Position numbers and translations under genes: made by a program. 64,000 nucleotides of DNA from Cystobasidiopsis lactophilus. Taxonomy: Eukaryota > Basidiomycota > Agaricostilbomycetes > Agaricostilbales > Chionosphaeraceae. Shown here in pieces: positions 57,084 to 64,000 of the stretch (position 1 is the stretch's first letter; each line of letters starts with the position of its first letter). A model generated the notes under the pieces. It saw nothing but the letters and a program-made list of their open reading frames with translations. It was not told the DNA's origin and searched no databases. The stretch is from assembly GCA_001599975.1 (NCBI GenBank), contig BCIO01000005.1, positions 2,029,483-2,093,482 of the forward strand. The letters are read 5' to 3'.

Positions 57084-58052
57084 TTACAGGTTTCGAAAGA
57101 ATCGCCGATTCCCGCTTTTGATGAGCGGCATTGCTTGAGTCGCAAAGCGCTTCCACGCAGGATCCGAGGCAGTCATCATCCGCATTGGAGTGAACGCCGC
57201 CACTGACGCCAGCTCCCACGTCGATTGAATGGACACAAACTGATAGGCTTGGTCGATTGTGCGCCACCTATGCGCGAGCTTGACTCCAACTTTTGCCAGC
57301 GCTGGGTCGTAATCCTGTTGTAGGGAGGTGATGAAGGTTTGGGCGTCCTCTGTTGAAACCTCGGCGGTCAGGGTGTAGAAGATGGGCACGTCGTCAGGCG
57401 GGTTGGCAAGTGGTGACTGGAGTGGCTTCACTTTGAAGGGGTAGGCAAAAACTTTGACGGCGATCAAGTCCACGCCCAGGTCCTTGAAGTCGGCTAGGTC
57501 CGAGATGCCGTCAGTGGCCAGGTATCGTTCGCAGTCCGACTTGCTCAGGAAGCCCTGCTCCCAAACATGCGTCCACTCTGTTGCCTTGCCAGGAAAGCGA
57601 TAAGCGACGTCGTCGGCACAAAATGTCGACGTCGCGACCCCAGGGCCCGTCCTGGAAGCCAAGGCCTGCAGTGCCGAGGTGTCGGCGCCGTCTGGCAGCT
57701 TCAGGAGGACTAGCCTTCTAAATCCTTCCTCGAGCCTCTTGCTGGGGTTGACTGGTACTTTATAGCGAGCCGTGAAGATGTCGTGGGCCAGCATTTCTGG
57801 GCTGTCCCCGATGAGGAACCCGTCGAGCGTTGCTGCGTGGTACGGATGCACCATATACTGGCCGGTGTATGTCGCTTCGCTTTCGAATAGCATTTCCCAG
57901 ACCACGGTGCTGCCGTCCGTGGCCACCGCTGCCGACGAGTCCGTCAAGCCCGCGATGAAGAGATCTGAGTTGTCGAATCCTTTGACGAACTCCTCTCTCT
58001 GCTGTGGCGTGGCGTTGGCATTCAGTGGCATCAAGTAGAAGCGGCGAATCAT
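57084..58052 (-). CDS. Dabb-like (stress-responsive alpha/beta-barrel) protein
   Basis: Single-exon gene of about 320 residues, start MIRRFYLMPLNANA. The first half has the ferredoxin-like pattern of a Dabb domain: a first strand (FYLMPL), QREEFVKGFDNSDLFIAG, VVWEMLFESEATYTGQYMVH and PYHAATLDGFLIGDSPEMLA. The second half has another barrel-like set (VDLIAVKVFAYPFKVKP, FITSLQQDYDPALAKVG, DQAYQFVSIQSTWEL) and ends RRFFRNL. The family call rests on the strand order and the His/Leu pattern; an antibiotic-biosynthesis-monooxygenase-like or DUF1330-like fold is an alternative. No signal or membrane segment. The 3' end is convergent with the SET gene (about 160 bp). Confidence 0.55.
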   Translation of the reverse strand: MIRRFYLMPLNANATPQQREEFVKGFDNSDLFIAGLTDSSAAVATDGSTVVWEMLFESEATYTGQYMVHPYHAATLDGFLIGDSPEMLAHDIFTARYKVPVNPSKRLEEGFRRLVLLKLPDGADTSALQALASRTGPGVATSTFCADDVAYRFPGKATEWTHVWEQGFLSKSDCERYLATDGISDLADFKDLGVDLIAVKVFAYPFKVKPLQSPLANPPDDVPIFYTLTAEVSTEDAQTFITSLQQDYDPALAKVGVKLAHRWRTIDQAYQFVSIQSTWELASVAAFTPMRMMTASDPAWKRFATQAMPLIKSGNRRFFRNL

Positions 58053-58579
58053 TTCTAATAAGGGCGTTTGCGTCTGCTTTCGACATCTACACATCGCGGC
58101 GCACTCACTCGCCAGGTTTCTTGCAAATACTATATCTCGAGCAGGGTTGACCCAGCGAGCGTGAGGGCGCTTCTGCGCTTCTGTCTGGTGAGTTGATTGA
58201 GCGGACGTCGACGCCTTGTTCCATCAGGCAGAGGAGCCTTCAGCGCGAATTGCCAGCGGGCCGAAGGACGACATTCGCCGGCAATCAAAGACTGGACAAA
58301 CCGGTCAACCGTCTTTCGCTGCACGGGAGCAGCAGTATAAGAGGGCAGGAGTCAGAGCAATCGACCGCAGGCTCTGAAAACAGCAATGGCCTGGAGCAGA
58401 ATGTGCGGCGGCGCTGGTGGCAAAAATTGGTCGGCCAGGGATCTGGCTCGTGGGAATTGAGCATCTGAGCTGCTTAGAGATGTATTGTGAAGCTCATAAT
58501 GCTATACAATGTACAAGTCGTTCATGATACAAGGAGCGCTGACGGAATTGGCCACTAAGATAGACGGCTCGCTCCTCGC
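58053..58579. other. Intergenic region
   Basis: No frame with family support. It lies between two minus-strand genes and so should contain the promoter of the Dabb-like gene and the terminator region of the YeeE/YedE-like gene. Confidence 0.4.
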
Positions 58580-59734
58580 TCAAGCGAGCCAACCCCCCAC
58601 AACCATTGCTGCTAGCCAAGTTCCCACCTGTTTGAGCACAACTGTGTCGCCCGCTGCGGCTGCAGCTCCCAAATTCGCCATTGCCGGGCCAGGCTGCCGT
58701 ACTTCTGAGGCGACTTATCATCTGGAGCAAAGCTGCGCAACTCACGCAAATTCCTTCCATTCCCCATCCAATACCAAAGAGGACTGCTCCTATCACCAAT
58801 CGCAGATCTACTGTCCAATTTGAAGCTGCGATAGTTGACTCGCCACCAAGCCGAGGCGCCAATGGTCGGAGAGACGTGAGAGCCATAGCCAGTGGGATAG
58901 CACCGAAGGTAAGGTAGGCGAGTGAAGGGTCGAATGATGGCGAAGAGAACAACACAAGAAAGCTCTTGACTTTAACTGGAGACCAGAGATGGGATAGGGC
59001 TAATGCCAGGCCGAAAGAAAAGGCAGAAGCGAACGAAGCCAGTCGACGGCTTGTTCTGCTGGGTAACCCGGAAGGCTGATGATGGTTCTCATCAGTTACG
59101 CGAAAACTTGATGTCAGGCTTTAGACGACGCGTACGAAAACTGCCAGCATGGCTGCGAGGCCAAGAGGGATGGCTTGTGCCAGGAGCAAGCCTACAGATG
59201 AACCGGTAAAGGAGTTGTCTGGTGGTAAGAGAGTGACGGGTGCAGAGGGCGTAAGGATTGCTGTGGCTACCGCGACGCTGAAAAAAATAAGAGTGGCGCT
59301 GATTGATCTGGGCGACAGGTTTGCAACTCCGCAGAGCATATGTCCACTGTGAACTTAGTTGCATGAGCAAAGTTTTGGAAAGATCCGGAGAGGAGAAGTC
59401 AGTCTTGCCTGGTGCAGCCATTCTGCAACCTGGACCCGAGCCCGACGAGCAATCCTGAAGCAACAGTCCGCATGACTCCGACTTTTGTGAAGCCCGGTGC
59501 ACTTCTACCGAGTGCATAAGTGACTGCGCCGGACAATACGATCCCGCAAAGGCCAGCCACATCATCACCCCATTGCATTGAATCGAGCCGGAAACGAGCT
59601 GAGCGGTGCAGCAGACCAGAACAACCAAGGGTTCTGCCGTTTAGTGCGCCTAGTGCATAAGTTGACAGGGCCAGCAAAGACCCTCCCACGAAGGACTGCA
59701 AGGGAGTCGGTGCATTCGAGAGCGACATCATCAT
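58580..59734 (-). CDS. YeeE/YedE-family sulfur-transport membrane protein
   Basis: YeeE/YedE proteins (DUF395) are membrane channels for thiosulfate and related sulfur compounds, common in bacteria and also present in many fungi. The start MMMSLSNAPTPLQSFVGG is at 59734. Helix-rich segments are LLALSTYALGALNGRTLG, LCGIVLSGAVTYALGRS and MRTVASGLLVGLG. The signature SRLQNGCT continues across an intron to SGHMLCGVANLSPRSISAT. The second half repeats the motif: AYLTFGAIPLAMALTSLRP, LVIGAVLFGIGWGMEGICPG, PAMANLGAAAA and WLAAMVVGGWLA. The two Cys-containing loops (GCTSGH and GICPG) are the transport-path cysteines in the family. Three introns. It could be an ancient or more recent gain from bacteria. 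Confidence 0.82.
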
Positions 59735-59996
59735 CTTCTGGAAGCCCAAGATCGAGGCAGATTTGCAGTTGTCGTGGGCGCTGTTGGCGGCCAGCGTTTC
59801 GAGTATTCCTCTTAAATTACCGATCTAGTATAGTCTGGAAGGCGAGACGTCGTTAAGGAGCAAGAATTTTCATGCAAAAGGCGAGAGGTCCCGGACAAAT
59901 TTCGCCGCGCGGCGGTGGCGTCGCCGGACGGCACCCGTGTGAAGCGATCGCTAGTATTCGCGCATAGGAAAGTAGTGAACTAGGTACGCGGAGAGG

Positions 59997-61253
59997 TCAG
60001 ACGGCCTGAAACATTGTGACGGCTTCAGGGCGAAGGTTGCTAGTGGGTAGTACAAAGGTATTGGGAATCCAGGTATCGGCATCATAGGCATAGCCAGCCT
60101 GCTCCAGGGCAAGTGGTGTGGTGTAGAGAAAGATTTCCACACCGTGCGATTCATAGTCTACGAGGGATCGGGTCGATCAACTCTGGCTGTCAAGGGCAAA
60201 GCGTGCACTGACATCCTTTGGACAGCTTGATGATAGTCTCATCCACGGAAGCGAAGCCGTTGTCGTTGTTCTTGAATGTAGCTTTACTGTTTGTCGACAC
60301 CAATAAGTCCAAGAGAGAGGAAGATCGTTGCTACCTCGCTTACTGGATGAGAGGCCAGGGTCCACGGCGCAGAGTGAGGAAGTCGATCTTAGTCTCAAAA
60401 GGGACCCATTTGTTCTTTGGATTGTAGACCTGGTCAGAAGGCACTGTGAGCTTTCGCCACACTGGCTAGAATGTCACACGTGCCGTAATGCGTGCAAAGA
60501 GCACAGTAGAGATTGGAGTGGAACGCGACACCGCCTTGGCATCAGACTTGGGTGTAGATCTAGAGGCCAGCGATAGAGTGGTGGCGGTCGTGGTCGAAGC
60601 GGTCAAAGAGGACGAGGCGGAAGTGTCAGAAAGACGCCGGGGCTTAGAGCGTGGTTGATTGCGCTCGGCTTTGTCGTCCGTGGCAGAAGCGACACTGCGG
60701 TAGTCCCCTTCGCTAAACTTGAGGCCTCGTTGTGCCGCCAAAAGGCTCAAAGCGTCCGAGTCCAGAATAAATTTCCGAGGCAGGGTCGCTGGATCAAATG
60801 GGATATCGGCCTTCTTGAGCGACTCGAGCGTTGTGTAGTACACAACGTCACCATGGCAAAGGTCTGAGGGCTGGTGAGTTTCGCCGAGCTAGCTCGAGAT
60901 GAAAGGCTCACTGGAACCACGCGAGGATGGGTAGAACTTGATTTGATAGCCATCGGTACGGATGTGGCCATGAGCACGAGAAGTAATAGCAACATCTCTA
61001 AATAGGGAAGTAGCAGTAGGTCAGAGGTGGGCAAACTCGAAGCGCTAGGGGCTCACTTAATGTCTGGCCAAGGGCCGGTGAACTTGCGAACATCGACAGC
61101 GTGGTGGTCTGCTTCGCTCTTCTTCCACCAAGCGTATGCTCGCATCTGAATGCCACCATCGCATCAGAATATAATGTAGTATGCAGCCTGAACGCTAACC
61201 GAGACAACAACAAAAGGGATCAGTTCAGACGCAGCGAGCGCCAACGACGACAT
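59997..61253 (-). CDS. Unrecognised multi-exon protein
   Basis: I do not recognise a family. The start MSSLALAASELIPFVVVS may be a short signal or membrane anchor. Spliced exons give MRAYAWWKKSEADHHAVDVR, KFTGPWPDIKDVAITSRAHG and HIRTDGYQIKFYPSSRGS. Next are GDVVYYTTLESLKKADIPFD, PRKFILDSDALSLLAAQRG and a Ser/Thr-rich linker. KLTVPSDQVYNPKNKWVPFE and TLRRGPWPLI come near 60400, then KATFKNNDNGFASVDETIIK. The final exon reads ESHGVEIFLYTTPLALEQAG to LRPEAVTMFQAV (stop 59997-59999). The segments YYTTLESLKKADIPFD and FLYTTPLALEQAGYAYD look alike, suggesting an internal repeat. Several exon junctions are uncertain. About 330 residues. Confidence 0.5.
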
Positions 61254-61977
61254 TTCCCTGGAGTCTGACTGCCTCGTCTGAGTTCGCCGGTCGAATGGGA
61301 GCAAAAGGGAGTTTGAAGATGGTGGCGTCAGTCGTGGCCCTCGTCATTGTCCACCAGACCTGCTCGCTTGAGGCTGGAAGAGAGCAGTTCAATAGCGGGT
61401 GTAACCGCGCGGAGCAGTCGCATCGACAGAGGCCACGCTGCAGAACAACGACACTGCGGTCCTCGGGTCGAAAAATCCCGTTTCCGTGTACATAAGCTCT
61501 ACAGAATCCACGGCCTCATGGACAGTGCTCCACTTTTAGAGGTACCAGACTGAGCTAGAGAAGCATAAGAGATCGGAGCACCGGAAGCGCCAAAACACAA
61601 GCGAGCGCTGTCGGAGAGGGCTCGTTCTCGAGAGCTCTCGAACTCGAGGCGGGATTCCGCCAATCAACGTACAATATCACTGCGCCAGCCTGCATTGCCC
61701 CGAAAGTATATGGCATGTTTTGAATAGGAATCAAGAAGATACCAAAGCCAGCAGGGCAACAGTCTTCGACACGGACGCGTTGAATAAATGAAAGGAGTTC
61801 GGAGCCAGAGGGGGCAGCGATCATCCTTCCGGACACTTTTAAACAGCAGCATCACGTTATACTCAAGCTCAAGCAGTACTTCAGACGGAGAAAGCGGCCA
61901 CCAGTGGCGACTTTCGATCGAGACCTCGACGTCAATCTCCAACATGGAAAGCTTGACCCGGTTGAACCACCTCAGCA
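61254..61977. promoter_or_regulatory. Divergent intergenic region
   Basis: Between the start of the unrecognised minus-strand gene and the HIT gene. A minus-strand frame (about 61555-61836, with GFGIFLIPIQNMPYTFGAMQ) looks coding-like but has no start, partner exon or family that I can support. Otherwise nothing. Confidence 0.35.
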
Positions 61978-62799
61978 ATGACTTCTCACTTTATTGACTA
62001 CATGAACCGGCGATCTCAAGCCATAGCTGGCTCTCGAACGCTGCAGGAGGAAGAACGAGACTGCCTGTTCTGCCAAATCGTGCGCAAGGAGTCGCCGGCG
62101 TTTATTGTGTACGAAGACGACGACCTTTGCGCGTTCTTGGATATCCTGCCCATTAGTGTATGTGCTCAAGGGGCCCTATTTCTCGCGGGCCGATGGCAAG
62201 CCAGTGCTGAATGGAAGTAGCCCGGCCACTGTCTGTTGATACCCAAACGACACGCGGCTCGCTTGTGAGCTGTATTCCATTCCTATCTGTTGGGCCCTTA
62301 CTTTGACGAGTCAATTGCAAAAGAACGCAACTAGACGATGCATCAGCCGAAGCTCTTGGCCGGTTCATGCCTCGTCTGGCGCGGGCCATTTGTGCCGCCA
62401 CCAAACAGCCTGATTTCAACATCGTAAAGTAAGGCTCTAGAGACTGTTATCATCCCTAGCTGCTTGAGGCTCATAGGATGCCTCTGTTGCAGTAATAACG
62501 GCTACGCCCAAGTAGGTGGCGATCTTTGATGTGGCTCTAATCGTGAGCTTAAGTCTTATGCTGGTGTGCGTTCCAGGTAGTCGACCATGTACATTTCCAT
62601 ATCGTTCCTGCGCCGTTATCAGGATCGCACCGTAAATCTGCAGCCGGTAAGTTCCTTCGGGCCCATTCTGACACCTATGTGGCTCATTTAAGGGCCCACA
62701 GTGTTCGGTGACAATAGAGCAGAGCTAATGGACGAGGAAGGCGAAGCTATGGTTGCTAAGATAGCCTCTTGTTTAGAGAAAGCCACCCATAAAATGTAG
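61978..62799 (+). CDS. HNT1: HINT-type HIT-family nucleotide hydrolase
   Basis: HINT/Hnt1 proteins hydrolyse adenosine 5'-phosphoramidates and similar nucleotides. The start MTSHFIDYMNRRSQA leads to RDCLFCQIVRKESPAFIVYE and DDDLCAFLDILPIS. Spliced exons give PGHCLLIPKRHAARL, TQLDDASAEALGRFMPRLA, FNIVNNNGYAQ, and VVDHVHFHIVPAPLSGSH. HVHFH is the catalytic histidine triad (HxHxH). The C-terminal exon ends CLEKATHKM (stop 62797-62799). The CxxC near the N-terminus (CLFC) binds zinc in HINT proteins. Six exons, all in frame. HINT proteins are usually about 125-150 residues; this one has a longer C-terminal extension. Confidence 0.88.
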
Positions 62800-62880
62800 A
62801 TGGCACCACGGGCTCTCAGTTGGTAAAGCGTCACATGGGCACGAAAGGACATTACAAGGCCTCTTAGAGGTGGTAGATTC

Positions 62881-63789
62881 TTAAGATTGCATTTCTACAT
62901 CCCCTCCGACCTCAGTCGGCGCCTTTGAAGCGGTGGCGGAAGAGGCGGACGAGCCGCCCACCGGGTTGAGCATGTCGGTCAAGGACAAGCCCGACTTGGA
63001 CGGCGATGATCCATTTTGTTGTTGTTGTGAAGTGGCAGGAGCGGTAGACGAAGGAGGAGGGTTGTCAGCCGAGGGCAAAGGTGGGCGGAAGAAGGCCGGG
63101 ATGGAGGACTCCTGCTGGAACGACTCTGGCAACTGCGACTCTTCGTCCTCGTTCAATTGACCCGCGTCCTCAGCTATCTTGGCTTTACGATTCTTGATGG
63201 CGTCCTTGAGCTGGATGGGAACTGGTATGACTTCTTGGAGGTAGAAGAACGTCTCGTTTTGCTGGATCGCGGTCGCTGTGTGGCCGACGCCATAGGGCAG
63301 CGAGGTCAGTCAATGCAATGGGAGTTGATGCCAGGGCAGGCAAGACGCACAGAGGTCCTTGTACTGGATGGCCTTGCGCTTCTGCATGCGCGCCTGCTCG
63401 TTGGATGCGCGGGTCAGCTTCTTGATGAATTGCTCCTGTTCGCGGTGGATTGTGGTNGCGTTACACGCCAAGCAAGGGACAGTGCAATCGAACAAGCTCA
63501 CGGTGGCGACGGAGATGAGGAAGATGGCCTCTTTGGAAAGGAGCGAGATGTCGGCGTCCGTTTTCACGATCTTGGCCACTCGTCTGCGCNCCTGGACCTG
63601 TCAGAGCGCGGCGCACGGCTACCAGGGACCAACTGACGAAGCAGGGAGGACGGAGGTGCCCTTTTGNTGCGCGGAGGCGGGCTTCTTTGCTGCCTTGGGT
63701 TTGGAGGGCGGCTTGGCTGCCTCTGGGGCTGCTGCAGGTTCGGGCAAGGGCGTGGCCTCCATTGGCGTGTCCTCCTGGGTGGCGCTCAT
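62881..63789 (-). CDS. DPB3: Histone-fold protein, DNA polymerase epsilon/CHRAC type
   Basis: Dpb3/POLE4-type histone-fold proteins pair with Dpb4/POLE3 in DNA polymerase epsilon and chromatin remodellers. The start MSATQEDTPMEATP is at 63789. A Pro/Ala/Lys-rich N-terminus (KPPSKPKAAKKPAS) precedes the histone fold: RRRVAKIVKTDADISLLSKE, AIFLISVATEQFIKKLTRAS, KRKAIQYKDL. A last exon begins NETFFYLQEVIPVPIQLKDA and continues to a Ser/Pro/Gln-rich acidic tail ending EVGGDVEMQS. Introns at about 63590-63630 (very short), 63455-63500 and 63290-63350 fit. Three undetermined bases (63457, 63590, 63667) fall in or beside the gene. Dpb3/POLE4 is preferred over NF-YC because of the fold-loop sequence, but CHRAC or a Dr1-partner remains possible. 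Confidence 0.78.
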
Positions 63790-64000
63790 CGTGTCGATAT
63801 TTTGCCGCGCGGGTATCGACGTGGCCGGCTATGGAAGAGGGTGGAGAGGGCGAAGGTCATGCTGCTGTTGTCCGCTTCGCGCGACTCACAGCCGGTGCCT
63901 CCCCATTTAAAACCTGCAAATCTGTTGGCTTTCTCGAGATGTGATTCCATTGCTGTGACTGGGCTTGAACGATGGCGAAGCGCTCNACTCTATGGGGAGC
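63790..64000. promoter_or_regulatory. Upstream region of histone-fold gene; window end
   Basis: Probable promoter of the minus-strand histone-fold gene. One undetermined base (63986). No further gene can be supported before the window ends. Confidence 0.35.

Noticed and set aside
62270-62345. Apparent frameshift in the HIT gene
   Set aside because: Choosing the acceptor gcaaaag|A restores the frame (TQLDDASAEALG), so no frameshift is needed.
62805-62880. Sequence resembling a tRNA (ggctctcagttggtaaagcg)
   Set aside because: The D-arm-like string is not followed by an anticodon stem or a T-arm consensus; it lies in an ordinary 3' spacer.

Overview
The window is nuclear DNA from a fungus, most likely a basidiomycete. 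The genes are dense and on both strands. Almost all carry several short introns (about 35-80 nt, GT-AG with an occasional GC donor), and spacers are usually a few hundred bases or less. The set includes an AcuK/Ert1-type Zn2Cys6 regulator, a MHYT-domain membrane protein, a Wee1-type kinase, Mediator Med14 and a Coy1-type golgin. The protein flavour resembles Pucciniomycotina yeasts, but that is an impression and was not tested. I reconstructed exons by eye from splice signals and protein-family continuity, so exon edges are predictions.

Left part (1-11.7 kb): 3' end of an ATP-dependent DNA ligase; TFIIB (-); the RES-complex splicing factor Ist3/RBMX2; the gluconeogenesis regulator Ert1/AcuK; an RCC1-repeat protein (-); an unrecognised proline-rich protein; a UPF0643-like protein (-); and the tri-snRNP zinc-finger protein Snu23.

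Middle-left (11.8-23.9 kb): cytosolic isoleucyl-tRNA synthetase (-) with a possible in-frame mitochondrial presequence; the mitochondrial S-adenosylmethionine carrier (-); a divergent peroxisomal pair, an acyl-CoA synthetase ending AKL (-) and a 2,4-dienoyl-CoA reductase-like SDR ending SKL (+), which fits joint work in beta-oxidation; a DUF4112 membrane protein (-); and the 25S rRNA m5C methyltransferase Rcm1/NSUN5.

Accessory stretch (23.9-28.9 kb): a small coiled-coil protein (-); a broken, 5'-truncated VTT/TMEM41-like membrane protein; a PD-(D/E)XK-like protein; a decayed copy of the 3' end of the neighbouring RCM1 gene; a 19-bp tandem repeat; and two tandem paralogous small secreted cysteine-rich proteins with conserved intron positions and phases. 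This is the most dynamic and least described part of the window.

Middle-right (29-48.8 kb): Coy1/CASP golgin; Med14 (-); MHYT-domain sensor (-); Mam3/CNNM transporter-like protein; a second, unrelated secreted protein of unknown family; a MYND zinc-finger protein (-); a DUF2439 (Mte1/ZGRF1-type) protein; and NADPH-cytochrome P450 reductase.

Right part (49-64 kb): Wee1-type kinase (-); Mtm1/SLC25A39-type carrier; an AWS-SET-post-SET histone methyltransferase of Ash1/NSD type; a Dabb-like protein (-); a YeeE/YedE sulfur-transport family protein (-); an unrecognised gene (-); a HINT-type HIT protein; and a histone-fold subunit of Dpb3/POLE4 type (-). I saw no rRNA, tRNA, CRISPR array or complete transposon.
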